Below are positions 16,008-23,688 of a stretch of DNA of 64,000 nt, one piece after another. The stretch lies in the NCBI RefSeq assembly GCF_030161095.1, contig NZ_BSPP01000010.1, positions 124,001 to 188,000 of the forward strand. Reading direction: 5' to 3'. This DNA comes from Cypionkella aquatica. Lineage in GTDB: Bacteria > Pseudomonadota > Alphaproteobacteria > Rhodobacterales > Rhodobacteraceae. Position 1 is the stretch's first letter. Every line of letters begins with the position of its first letter. The notes under the pieces were generated by a model. That model saw only the letters and a list, made by a program, of their open reading frames with translations. It did not search any database and had not been told where the DNA came from. The translations under genes were made by a program, and so were the position numbers.

Positions 16008-16649
16008 TCAACTCAGGACGCGCCTATATTTGATCCGAAGTATTTGTTCTTTCGGAACATAGGTTATTTGTGCACCCCAGAAAGCATCGGCTTGGCTCTC
16101 TACCGGCTCCCATATGGTGGCACCTGTAGGGCCATCTCTGCCAGTATGGGTGGCGTAAATCAATAAATCACCAGCCGCGCCGAACACGCACGGGCCATTT
16201 GGCAGCCCCACAAACTTAGACAGATCATCACAGAACAATGCGGTTCCATCCGCCAATGTCACCATAATCTGCCTGCCGTGAACTCTTTCCCCCACGGCAC
16301 TGATAGCACCCCAAGCAGACGGGAGATCATCCGAAAGACTCGCCCGGCTACCGCGCAGAACTCTGGTCAACCATGGACCGCCTACCCTGCGCCAAGCCAC
16401 ACCAAGCAGTGCCGACACCAAAAAACCCAGCGCCGAGGCACTTAGTATTTCCACCCCACCGTAGATGCGCGCCGCTAGGTAGGTAAATAGGCCCCAGAAG
16501 CCATAAAGCATAACCCGAAATAGCTGATCCAATGCCTGATGATGCTCGCGCAATCCTACATGGGCAATAAAATAGCCTGCGTAGCCCGCCGCAAAGGTCA
16601 GCACGGTAGTCCAAGGCGCTGAGCTTAAGGATAGAAATTCTTCCGTCAT
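16008..16649 (-). CDS. Prophage-coded membrane protein, unknown function
   Basis: 213 residues from ATG at 16649 (MTEEFLSLSSAPWTTVL; GGAG upstream). Three hydrophobic segments occupy about 10-30, 45-65 and 68-90, and the rest is a soluble domain (about 110-213) rich in Gly and beta-type strands. It is convergent with the cI-side genes and lies in the part of the phage that often carries morons. A superinfection-exclusion or defence role is possible; nothing in the sequence decides it. A small dyad TATTCC-N4-GGAATA lies upstream at 16696-16711. Confidence 0.6.
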   Translation of the reverse strand: MTEEFLSLSSAPWTTVLTFAAGYAGYFIAHVGLREHHQALDQLFRVMLYGFWGLFTYLAARIYGGVEILSASALGFLVSALLGVAWRRVGGPWLTRVLRGSRASLSDDLPSAWGAISAVGERVHGRQIMVTLADGTALFCDDLSKFVGLPNGPCVFGAAGDLLIYATHTGRDGPTGATIWEPVESQADAFWGAQITYVPKEQILRIKYRRVLS

Positions 16650-16780
16650 TTGCTCCACTCCGATTTGCGTGCCGATTAGGGCACTATGACTAATATATTC
16701 CGCATGGAATAGCCGAACTGAGATGACGGCTCGTTAAGACAGCGCTCGCTGCCAACGCAACACCGATGATTCCTCGCCCG

Positions 16781-16868
16781 TATGTTCGCACCGATTCGTA
16801 CACGACATTACGTATGTTCGCTAGTGGTGAACTTTTGGCTTGACTTCAATGTTCGCCACATGCGAACT
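16781..16868 (+). promoter_or_regulatory. Second cluster of operator half-sites before the rightward operon
   Basis: Three copies of the TATGTTCGC/AATGTTCGC half-site (TTCGC at 16785-16789, 16817-16821 and 16852-16856) and one GCGAA (16862-16866) lie within 90 bp, just before the first gene of the rightward operon. They match the half-sites of the 13-bp operators at 14.8 kb. TTGACT at 16840-16845 could be a -35 box, with no convincing -10. The same repressor may therefore control this operon too. Confidence 0.45.
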
Positions 16869-16899
16869 GTTCTCCATCGACAACCCGATGGAGGCCCCC

Positions 16900-17103
16900 T
16901 TGTCCGCGAACATCCCCACTGAACCGCTCTCACCCCTTGCAGCCCGCTGCGCCCGCCATATCGTCAGCCATCCCGAGCGCCACCTGCACCTGCCCGCCCG
17001 CGCCCGCGAAGCGCTCTACGCCCGCCAGTGGCAAGTACTCCACCAAGCCCGCCGCCAACCCACCTTCCGCCTGATCACCGGCGGCGAAGGCGGTGCGGCA
17101 TGA
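16900..17103 (+). CDS. Small basic phage protein, first gene of rightward operon (67 aa)
   Basis: The preferred start is TTG at 16900 (SANIPTEPLSPLAARCARHI...), because GGAGG at 16890-16894 is correctly spaced for it; ATG at 16888 lies inside that site and would give 71 residues. The protein is Arg/His/Ala-rich and helical. The stop overlaps the next ATG (ATGA). Function unknown. Confidence 0.5.
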   Translation: MSANIPTEPLSPLAARCARHIVSHPERHLHLPARAREALYARQWQVLHQARRQPTFRLITGGEGGAA

Positions 17104-17330
17104 GCACGGGTTTCAAAGTTGGCAAAACCTACGACATCGACCACAGCCGCAAGGGCTGTCTTACCGTCAAAATCCTCAGCCTCAACGATGAATGGGCAAA
17201 CTCTGAACTCATCTCCGGCAGAGCCAAGATGATGACTCAAGGTGCCCCGCAAGCTGGCGAAACGCTGACATTCAGGATCGAGCTGGTGCGCATCATCCGA
17301 GAAGTCACGGCAGAAGGCGGTGACGCATGA
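17100..17330 (+). CDS. Small phage protein (76 aa), unknown function
   Basis: Starts MSTGFKVGKTYDIDHSRKGC with ATGA overlap on the previous stop. The run of short beta-type strands ending in TFRIELVRIIREV suggests a small beta-barrel such as an OB-like fold, but this is only a guess from the pattern. Confidence 0.5.
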   Translation: MSTGFKVGKTYDIDHSRKGCLTVKILSLNDEWANSELISGRAKMMTQGAPQAGETLTFRIELVRIIREVTAEGGDA

Positions 17331-17530
17331 TCGACCTCAAGCCACCGCAAGCCCTGATCAACCGGGCCAACCGCCGCGCCGAACTGCGCGCCCGCTTCCA
17401 GATCGCCCGCAGCTTCACTGCCGCCGCCATCCTCGTGGCCCTCGCCATCAGCGGCTACGGCATGCTGCTGCACGTCACCGCCGCGCTGCCCGCCCTGCTG
17501 GCCGAAGCCGCCGCCCAGAGCGCAGGATGA
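17327..17530 (+). CDS. Small single-pass membrane protein (67 aa)
   Basis: ATGA overlap with the previous gene. A basic N-terminal half (RANRRAELRARFQ) is followed by a hydrophobic segment AAAILVALAISGYGMLL at about 33-49 and an Ala-rich tail. Topology by the positive-inside rule puts the N-terminus in the cytoplasm. Confidence 0.55.
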   Translation: MIDLKPPQALINRANRRAELRARFQIARSFTAAAILVALAISGYGMLLHVTAALPALLAEAAAQSAG

Positions 17531-17540
17531 TGAGGCTCCG

Positions 17541-17786
17541 ATGGTCGATCACACGCTCTGCGGCAACTGCGAACCTTGCGACGCCTGCGCCCTGCGGCGC
17601 GAAAGCTTGGCCCCGCAAAGCAACGGCTACGGCCAGATCACCGACCATCGCCACATCTATGTCGAATGCAATCACTGTGGCGGTCACGGCCTAAAGCCAA
17701 TCCCGCCTGCCGAAATCATCCGCCGCACCTGCGAAGAAGCCCGCCGCCTCTACTGGCCCGCCTTAGATCGCAGGTCGCAGGCATAA
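17541..17786 (+). CDS. Small zinc-ribbon-like phage protein (81 aa)
   Basis: Cysteines are paired as CGNCEPCDAC near the N-terminus (about 7-16) and ECNHCGGHGLKP near 42-53, which looks like a zinc ribbon. The C-terminus is a basic helix (IIRRTCEEARRLYW). It may bind nucleic acid or act as an adaptor. It lies ten bases after the preceding gene. Confidence 0.55.
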   Translation: MVDHTLCGNCEPCDACALRRESLAPQSNGYGQITDHRHIYVECNHCGGHGLKPIPPAEIIRRTCEEARRLYWPALDRRSQA

Positions 17787-17842
17787 CCCACCCCGCGCGC
17801 TGTCGGGTCTCGCAGCGCAACCCTCAACCGATAGGAAAACCT

Positions 17843-18280
17843 ATGTTCGGAAAACTCAAAGAAAAGCTGACAGGCGGCGCTGCCCGCATGAACGGCAAGA
17901 CAGACCTGCTTGAAGGCATCTGCGCGGCCTGCGTCATGGTCGGCGCTGCCGATGGCGATTTCTCCGACGATGAAGCGCAGGTCGCGCTGGACCGTCTACT
18001 GAACCACGAAACCATCTCGGTTGCGTTCTCCACCGCACAGATCGAGCAGGCGTTCGACAAGCAGGCCAAGCGCGCGAAATCCGGCATGTCGGGCCGCATC
18101 GCCCTGACCCGCGAAGTCGAGGATGTGAAAAAGAAATCCACCAATGAAGACATGGAAATGCTCTTCATGATCGCCATCGATGTGGCCGGTGCAGATGGCA
18201 GCATTGGCGACAAGGAAGCGGCGGCGCTGAACAAGATCGGCACCATCATCGGCCTGTCCCTCGCGCGGTATCTCGAATGA
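17843..18280 (+). CDS. TerB-like (tellurite resistance TerB family) protein
   Basis: 145 residues. TerB-type acidic pairs are visible in GAADGDFSDDE (35-45) and GADGSIGDKE (116-125), each at the start of a helix, and the fold is predicted all-helical. TerB proteins bind divalent metal and are linked to the membrane stress/Ter system. There is no other ter gene here; instead small membrane proteins flank it on both sides. AGGAAAACCT precedes the ATG. Its role in a prophage is unknown. Confidence 0.75.
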   Translation: MFGKLKEKLTGGAARMNGKTDLLEGICAACVMVGAADGDFSDDEAQVALDRLLNHETISVAFSTAQIEQAFDKQAKRAKSGMSGRIALTREVEDVKKKSTNEDMEMLFMIAIDVAGADGSIGDKEAAALNKIGTIIGLSLARYLE

Positions 18281-18429
18281 AGCCGCTGACCATCTGGGCC
18301 ATTGGCCTGCTGGTTACGTTCGGCGTGATCGTGGCGCAGATGGTCCTGCCCTTCGCCTTCGATTTCGTCAGCACCCTCGGCGTCTTCGGTGCCGGCGTCT
18401 ACGTCGGCGGGCAGAGCAAAGCCGCCTGA
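18277..18429 (+). CDS. Tiny membrane protein (50 aa)
   Basis: Starts MKPLTIWAIGLLVTFGVIVA with ATGA overlap on the TerB-like gene. Two hydrophobic segments (about 5-20 and 25-45, FAFDFVSTLGVFGAGVYVGG) are separated by a short polar turn, so it could span the membrane twice. Coupled translation suggests a partner of the TerB-like protein. Confidence 0.6.
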   Translation: MKPLTIWAIGLLVTFGVIVAQMVLPFAFDFVSTLGVFGAGVYVGGQSKAA

Positions 18430-18487
18430 CCATTTTCTGCCAGCCCCCGATTGGGCTGGCATCACAATGGCCAAGGAGACCCTGCCA

Positions 18488-20374
18488 ATGAAAGAACCTC
18501 CCAGAAACCCGTCGATGATGATCCCGCTTTCGGATCTCTATGTGCATGCGCTCAATGCCCGCACCGAGCCACCGCCCGAGGATATCGCGGCACTGGCCGA
18601 TAGCATTGCCGAACTTGGCCTTCTGCAAAACCTCGCAGGCTTTGCAGATACGCTCAACCCAGAGCAAACTTCGGGCAAAGTCGGCATCGTCGCGGGTGGC
18701 CGTCGCTTGCGCGCGATCCTGCTGCTGGCAGCGCGCGAAGGCCGCGACCCGGCCACCACAACTGTTCCGGTCCGCGTGACCCTGCAGAAAGACGAAGCCC
18801 GCCTATGGGCCAGCGCCGAGAACACCGCGCGTCAAGCCCTCCACCCAGCAGATGAAGTTCGCGCCTACGCCCGCATGGAAGCGGCCGGTGCCGACATAAC
18901 CAAGATCGCCCGCGCCTTCGCCGTGCGCGATCAGCATGTGCGCCAACGCCTGCGCCTGGCACAACTGCCTGAACGGGCGCTGATGGCCATGCGGCTGGGC
19001 GAGATCAGCCTTGATCAGGCCGCAGCCCTGACCAGCGCCCGCAGCGATGAAGCGCTGATGGCGGAACTGAATCGCATCACCACGTCAAACTGGTCGACCA
19101 GCGCCGCTGACATCCGAAACAAACTCGCCGCCGACAGCATCCGGGCAGATGACCGCCGGGCGATATATGTCGGGCTGCAGGCCTACCGTGACGCGGGCGG
19201 TCAGATGCTCGAAGATCTGTTCACTGATCGCGTTCGGCTGCTGGATGAACCGCTGCTCGAAAGCCTCTTCACCACCAAACTTGCCGAGGCCGCAGCGGGC
19301 GAACAATCCACCGGCTGGAAATGGGTGCAACATTGGACCAGCGCCCACCCGGATTGGAACGCCGGCCGCGACATGCAGCCCATCAAACGCGTGCCCGGCG
19401 AACTGCCCGACGGTGATATCGAAGATCTCGATCGACTGTCTGACATGGCAGAGCAAGGCGATCTGTCCGACGATGATCAGGCCCGGTTCGAATATCTGTC
19501 TGCACGAGCCGAAGGTGACTACAGCGACGAAGACATCGCCACCTCTGGCCTCTGGCTCTACGTCGATCACCACGGCGCCCTGTGCACCTATGGCCCCTAC
19601 CGTCGCGCCCAGGATGACCCCAACCGCGAATCTGCAGGCGATGATGAAGCCGAAGGCGGCACCGCAACCAGCGCCAAGCCCGAAAGCCGCGCCCTGTCCG
19701 CCAGCTTGCTCGAAGACCTGAAGCGCATCCGCTTGGCCGACCTACAACTGCACGCCGGTGAACGGGCCGAGCTGATGCTGGATCTGCTGGCCTACAAGCT
19801 GTCAGGCGAACTGATGCCCTATTCGTCGCCGATCCACTTTACGGCTAACCCTCAGACGATTGAGCCCGAAAAGTCTGAAGGTTTCGCACCTCCTCATCAC
19901 CTGCTGGCACTCGACAATGCCCAACACGCTACCATAAGCCGCATGTCACCCGATGGCTTCACTGCCTTCCGCGCCTTGGGCAAAAAGCACCGCAACGATG
20001 TTCTGGCCCGCGGCCTCGCACGGCTGATCGGTGACAACGATCTTGGCCCGATGCTGGCAGACATCACCGGCAGCGCAGTGCGCGAGATCTGGACACCCAC
20101 AGCCAGCGCTTATTTCGGCCGGCTGCCGGTTTCGGTGATGGATGAAATCTGGTGCACCCTTGTGCCAGATGAACGTACCCCAGATCACGCCACCTTCCGC
20201 GCCCAAAAGAAGGCCGAAAAGGCCCAGATGCTGCACAAGCTGTTCAACAACGCCGACTTCCGCGAAGCCATCGGCTTCTCGCGCGAACAAAACACCCGCA
20301 TCGACCAGTGGCTGCCGGCTGAACTGCAATGGCCCGCCGTCGAGATCGCCACCCCCGAGGAGCAAGCAGCATGA
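18488..20374 (+). CDS. ParB/Spo0J-like protein of the prophage (628 aa)
   Basis: The N-terminal ParB/sulfiredoxin domain shows MIPLSDLYVHALNART (about 12-27) and the GGRRLRA box (about 72-78). A helix-turn-helix follows (ADITKIARAFAVRDQHVRQRLRL, about 129-151). The remaining 450 residues are acidic and unlike chromosomal ParB, with a linker near 310-420. There is no ParA gene beside it. AAGGAG precedes ATG at 18488, which decides against an upstream ATG. Roles to consider are plasmid-like partition, a nucleotide-driven DNA-binding switch, or anti-defence. Confidence 0.8.
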   Translation: MKEPPRNPSMMIPLSDLYVHALNARTEPPPEDIAALADSIAELGLLQNLAGFADTLNPEQTSGKVGIVAGGRRLRAILLLAAREGRDPATTTVPVRVTLQKDEARLWASAENTARQALHPADEVRAYARMEAAGADITKIARAFAVRDQHVRQRLRLAQLPERALMAMRLGEISLDQAAALTSARSDEALMAELNRITTSNWSTSAADIRNKLAADSIRADDRRAIYVGLQAYRDAGGQMLEDLFTDRVRLLDEPLLESLFTTKLAEAAAGEQSTGWKWVQHWTSAHPDWNAGRDMQPIKRVPGELPDGDIEDLDRLSDMAEQGDLSDDDQARFEYLSARAEGDYSDEDIATSGLWLYVDHHGALCTYGPYRRAQDDPNRESAGDDEAEGGTATSAKPESRALSASLLEDLKRIRLADLQLHAGERAELMLDLLAYKLSGELMPYSSPIHFTANPQTIEPEKSEGFAPPHHLLALDNAQHATISRMSPDGFTAFRALGKKHRNDVLARGLARLIGDNDLGPMLADITGSAVREIWTPTASAYFGRLPVSVMDEIWCTLVPDERTPDHATFRAQKKAEKAQMLHKLFNNADFREAIGFSREQNTRIDQWLPAELQWPAVEIATPEEQAA

Positions 20375-20913
20375 CCGGAATCCATCACATCGTTGGGCCA
20401 ACCATCCTGCTGCGCTCTGGCCGCTATTTCGACTTCGAAGCGCCCGAGGAAACCCCAGTCACGATCGAGGATGTCGCCCACGGTCTGTCGCACATCTGTC
20501 GCTTCACAGGGCAGTGCCACACCTTCTATTCGGTTGCCGAGCATTCCATCCTGTGCAGCTACCGCGTGCCGGCCGAGCATGCCTTTGCGGCCCTGATGCA
20601 CGATGCGGCAGAGGCGGTGATGGGCGATGTCTCGCGCCCTCTGAAAAGCCTGCTGCCAGATTACAAGAAGATCGAGCGCCGGGTCGAGCGCGCCGTTCTC
20701 GCCCAGTTCGGCCTATCCGCCGACTGCAATGATCATGTCAAAGCAGCGGATATGGAGATGCTGGCGCATGAACAGCGCCTCTGCATGCTGAATGATCACC
20801 CTTGGCCCGGCATCGCCGCGACGGGTGAACCACCAAATATCCAATACCTAAGCCCGCCAGAGGCTTACGCGAATTTCCTCATCCGGTTTCACATCCTCTC
20901 AGGGAAGGTTTGA
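20371..20913 (+). CDS. HD-domain phosphohydrolase (nucleotidase-like)
   Basis: 180 residues with ATGA overlap on the ParB-like gene. The HD pattern is His41 (GLSHICRF), His77-Asp78 in ALMHDAAEAVMGD, and an Asp in VKAADMEMLAHE (about 127). This resembles YfbR-type 5'-nucleotidases that hydrolyse deoxynucleoside monophosphates. In a phage it may shift the nucleotide pool before replication or counter a nucleotide-based defence. Confidence 0.78.
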   Translation: MTGIHHIVGPTILLRSGRYFDFEAPEETPVTIEDVAHGLSHICRFTGQCHTFYSVAEHSILCSYRVPAEHAFAALMHDAAEAVMGDVSRPLKSLLPDYKKIERRVERAVLAQFGLSADCNDHVKAADMEMLAHEQRLCMLNDHPWPGIAATGEPPNIQYLSPPEAYANFLIRFHILSGKV

Positions 20914-20915
20914 TC

Positions 20916-21209
20916 ATGGCTGAGCCAAACGATCTGATCATCTTCACCGACGAAGAGGGCTACCCATGGGCGGCATTTGTTTGGGGTGCGGCCATCTCGC
21001 AAGAGGTGGCCGCGCTGATCACGATCGAGGCCGTCGAAGACGCAACCGGCTATACCGAAGCCGGGCTCGCTGAGCTGGGCTGTTCGTGGCCGCCCAATGT
21101 CCAGCCTTACTGGCTCAAAGCGCTTGACGATGAAACCTATCAGATCTGCGCTGAGTCGGACGATGGCGCGCAGCGCATCACCGGCCACCGCTTCTATCCG
21201 CAGGGCTGA
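20916..21209 (+). CDS. Small acidic phage protein (97 aa)
   Basis: Starts MAEPNDLIIFTDEEGYPWAAFVWGAA; AGGGAAGG lies just upstream of the ATG at 20916. A TTG at 20910 is also in frame but less likely. The protein is acidic with several Trp and Tyr. No domain recognised; it is the gene after the HD phosphohydrolase. Confidence 0.55.
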   Translation: MAEPNDLIIFTDEEGYPWAAFVWGAAISQEVAALITIEAVEDATGYTEAGLAELGCSWPPNVQPYWLKALDDETYQICAESDDGAQRITGHRFYPQG

Positions 21210-21214
21210 AGATC

Positions 21215-21412
21215 ATGGGAACAAGGTTCAATCCATCGTTCGCTACCTGGGCAGCGGCGATCTTGGCTTCAGGGCGAATTTATGACCCACGGCCCAAACC
21301 CGGACGCCCCCTGACGGCTGCGATAGCCAGCCCAAAACGAGCGACCAAAGATCGCACCAAGATCAAAGCGGCCCGTAAACAGAATACTTCCCGCAAGACA
21401 GGGGGCCGTTAA
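21215..21412 (+). CDS. Small basic phage protein (65 aa)
   Basis: Starts MGTRFNPSFATWAAAILASGR and is strongly basic and low in complexity at the C-terminus (TKDRTKIKAARKQNTSRKTGGR). It ends one base before the next ATG. A nucleic-acid-binding tail is plausible; otherwise unknown, and the call rests largely on packing. Confidence 0.45.
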   Translation: MGTRFNPSFATWAAAILASGRIYDPRPKPGRPLTAAIASPKRATKDRTKIKAARKQNTSRKTGGR

Positions 21413-22084
21413 ATGACCGACAGACCCATTCTGTTCTCAGCCCCGATGGTGCGCGCCCTGCTGGCCGGGAGAAAAACCCAGACACGACGGATCGTCAAAG
21501 GTGTTGGCAACGATAACTGCTTACCCCTCAAGTCTCCGACCAAAACGAAAATGGGCATCAGCACCCATGTTATTGACGCGCCGGAACACCCCCACCTCTT
21601 GCCAGTCCGCGCTGCGGTGGGCGACCGCCTTTGGGTTCGAGAGGCCCACGCCATGCTGCCCCGCTTGGCTTATCGCATGAGCATAGGCACAGGCACGATT
21701 GACCAGCGCGAACACCCGACAGATGGGTATAGCGCGGCAGTTTTCCGCGAGGGTTTCGACAGATCGGGCCGTCTACAATGGCGGCCGTCAATCCACATGC
21801 CCCGCTGGGCCAGCCGCTGCACCCTGACCGTTACCGATGTGCGGGTGCAGCAGTTGCAAGACATCAGTGCTGGCGATTCCATAGAGGAAGGCGTGGAGTG
21901 TGCAACATGTGTGGTGATGGGCAAAAGCGCCTGCAATCGCAAAGGCTGCTTTGCAAGCATCGCGGCATATCGCGAGCTTTGGAACGCGATCAACGGCGAA
22001 TCCGCATGGGATAAAAACCCTTGGGTCGCCGCCTACAGTTTCACCGTCCATCAGGGCAACATTGATCAGTTGGTGGCAGCATAA
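21413..22084 (+). CDS. Phage ASCH-like protein
   Basis: 223 residues starting MTDRPILFSAPMVRALLAGRKTQTRRIVK, which is the typical opening of phage ASCH-fold proteins (an RNA-binding beta-barrel related to PUA). A second hallmark is VGDRLWVREAHA near 68-79. Four Cys cluster around CATCVVMGKSACNRKGC (about 162-178), which could be a zinc site. Its activity is unknown; RNA or modified-base binding is the family expectation. Confidence 0.7.
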   Translation: MTDRPILFSAPMVRALLAGRKTQTRRIVKGVGNDNCLPLKSPTKTKMGISTHVIDAPEHPHLLPVRAAVGDRLWVREAHAMLPRLAYRMSIGTGTIDQREHPTDGYSAAVFREGFDRSGRLQWRPSIHMPRWASRCTLTVTDVRVQQLQDISAGDSIEEGVECATCVVMGKSACNRKGCFASIAAYRELWNAINGESAWDKNPWVAAYSFTVHQGNIDQLVAA

Positions 22085-22368
22085 TGGGCCAGCACCCCCG
22101 CGCCACGATCGTTAACTTGCCGCAGCAAAGCGATGCCGTGCCGCGCCTGATCGGCTATGTCTCAATTAGCACACTGTGTGAGCTGCTGGATGCCAGCGAG
22201 GCGACAATCCGCGATTGGGTCAAACTCGGATACATCCCCAAACCCAAGCGCATCCCGAGTGGCACGCTGCGCTGGAAATGGGCCGAGATCGAGAAATCAC
22301 TGGACGGAATCAGATCAGGCACCGCAGATGATGACGATCCGATCTTGAGGGCAAGCCGTGGCGGCTGA
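22084..22368 (+). CDS. xis: AlpA/MerR-type excisionase
   Basis: 94 residues with a winged helix-turn-helix (STLCELLDASEATIRDWVKLG followed by IPKPKRIPSGTLRWKWAEIEKSL), the AlpA/Xis layout. It sits directly upstream of, and overlaps, the integrase gene, which is the standard place for a recombination directionality factor. The tail is acidic (TADDDDPILRAS). Confidence 0.75.
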   Translation: MGQHPRATIVNLPQQSDAVPRLIGYVSISTLCELLDASEATIRDWVKLGYIPKPKRIPSGTLRWKWAEIEKSLDGIRSGTADDDDPILRASRGG

Positions 22369-23506
22369 TTTACGGCTAGAAGATTACGTCATCCGAAAGC
22401 AGCGCGGCGGCTATCGGGAGTATTTTTATTTCCGCGTCGTGCGCGATGGCAAAGAGACCCGCATGCCACTCCCGCATCCATTCTCGGCCGAGTATCGCGC
22501 CGCCTATGACGCTGCCTATCAGTCGGTGTTCGGCATGGCCCCCAATGCTCTCGACAGCCCTACCGGCGTGGCCGAGCTGGTGCGCCAACATCGCCTGAGC
22601 GAAAAATATAAACGCCTGCCCGCGGCCTCTAAATCCGGCCGCAATCTGGCGCTGGATCTGATGTCCGATCGCTGGGGCAAATTCGAAGCCTCAGCCATTC
22701 GCCCAATCCATGTGCAAGCGCTGTACGACAGCCTGTCAGATCGCCCCGCCACCGCAAACCGCCGCCTCGATGACATCAGCAGCGTGTTTGGCTGGGGCCG
22801 CACGCGCGGCTTTGCCGATGTGAACCCGTGCCGCAAGATCGAGCGCGTCGAAAGCGAAGGATCCTACGAACCGTGGCCAGAGGCAGATCTCGCCACGCTG
22901 ATCGAGAACGGCAAGCCTGAGATCGTCAAGGTGGTGCTGGCTGCCGTCTACACCAGCCAGCGCCGCGGCGACGTGCTGCTGCGCCTACAGGATCACACCG
23001 TCGATGGTGGCGTGTGGTATCTGTCGCAAGGCAAGACAGGCACAGCGGTGCCAGTGCCGCTGCATCCGGTGGTGCTGGCCATCATCGACATCGAGCGCGC
23101 CGCGCGCCGCAAAGCTGCCATTGTGGACCCCAAGCGCCCGCTGCTGACAAATTCGCGCGGCAAGCCTTGGACACCGTCAGGATTCGGCGCGTCCTGGACC
23201 AAAGAGCTGATCCGACTGAAGCTGCGCCCCGCGACAGTGGCGGAATATGCTGAAGGTGCTTTTCAGCCCACCTTCCACGGCCTGCGCCATACAAACGCGA
23301 CGATGATCGCCAATGCTGTAGCGCGAAACCCCGACATATTTGGCGGCATTGACCGGGTGAAATCTATGCTCGGCCACCTCTCCGAGAGGATGGCAAAACA
23401 TTACACACGGCGAGCAAAAGGCGAACACATGAACGCCGCTACCATGCTTCTGATTCCAGAAATTGGGAACACGCCAGCTTGGATTGGGAACACAGAGCCC
23501 GATTGA
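22358..23506 (+). CDS. int: Tyrosine integrase of the prophage
   Basis: 382 residues from a GTG start overlapping the excisionase gene by 11 bp. The catalytic set is visible: Arg at about 202 (TSQRRGDV), Lys in SQGKTGTAVPV, His307 and Arg310 (HGLRH), His340 (LGH) and nucleophile Tyr349 (KHYTRR). An N-terminal Arm-type domain (about 10-45) and a SAM-like core-binding domain (about 65-150) precede it. The gene points at, and ends 20 bp before, tRNA-Val, the expected attachment site. Confidence 0.92.
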   Translation: MAADLRLEDYVIRKQRGGYREYFYFRVVRDGKETRMPLPHPFSAEYRAAYDAAYQSVFGMAPNALDSPTGVAELVRQHRLSEKYKRLPAASKSGRNLALDLMSDRWGKFEASAIRPIHVQALYDSLSDRPATANRRLDDISSVFGWGRTRGFADVNPCRKIERVESEGSYEPWPEADLATLIENGKPEIVKVVLAAVYTSQRRGDVLLRLQDHTVDGGVWYLSQGKTGTAVPVPLHPVVLAIIDIERAARRKAAIVDPKRPLLTNSRGKPWTPSGFGASWTKELIRLKLRPATVAEYAEGAFQPTFHGLRHTNATMIANAVARNPDIFGGIDRVKSMLGHLSERMAKHYTRRAKGEHMNAATMLLIPEIGNTPAWIGNTEPD

Positions 23507-23525
23507 TCCGCTAAGTCATTGAAAA

Positions 23526-23562
23526 TGGTGGGTCGTGACGGGCTCGAACCGCCGACATTCTC
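23526..23562. other. Probable prophage attachment site (attR/attL) in the tRNA-Val 3' half
   Basis: The 3' half of tRNA-Val(UAC), T arm through CCA, lies next to the integrase gene on the phage-proximal side. Tyrosine integrases commonly use this part of a tRNA gene. The tRNA is intact, so the phage must restore the 3' end. The partner copy should be beyond the left edge and cannot be seen, so the exact core is not defined. Confidence 0.55.
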
Positions 23563-23601
23563 GGTGTAAACGAGACGCTCTACCAACTGAGCTAACAACC
23601 C
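23526..23601 (-). tRNA. tRNA-Val (UAC)
   Basis: Complete 76-nt cloverleaf on the minus strand: 7-bp acceptor GGGTTGT/ACGACCC with A73 and coded CCA, D arm GCTC/GAGC, anticodon loop TTTACAC with anticodon TAC, 5-nt variable region and T arm GGCGG/CCGTC around TTCGAGC. It borders the prophage. Confidence 0.97.
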
Positions 23602-23688
23602 ACGCCGTCGCTATAGACAATGGTTTGGCGCAGCACAAGTCCCCAATGCCAAGGGTTTACCCAAATTACGACGCCCCGCACCGATAGG

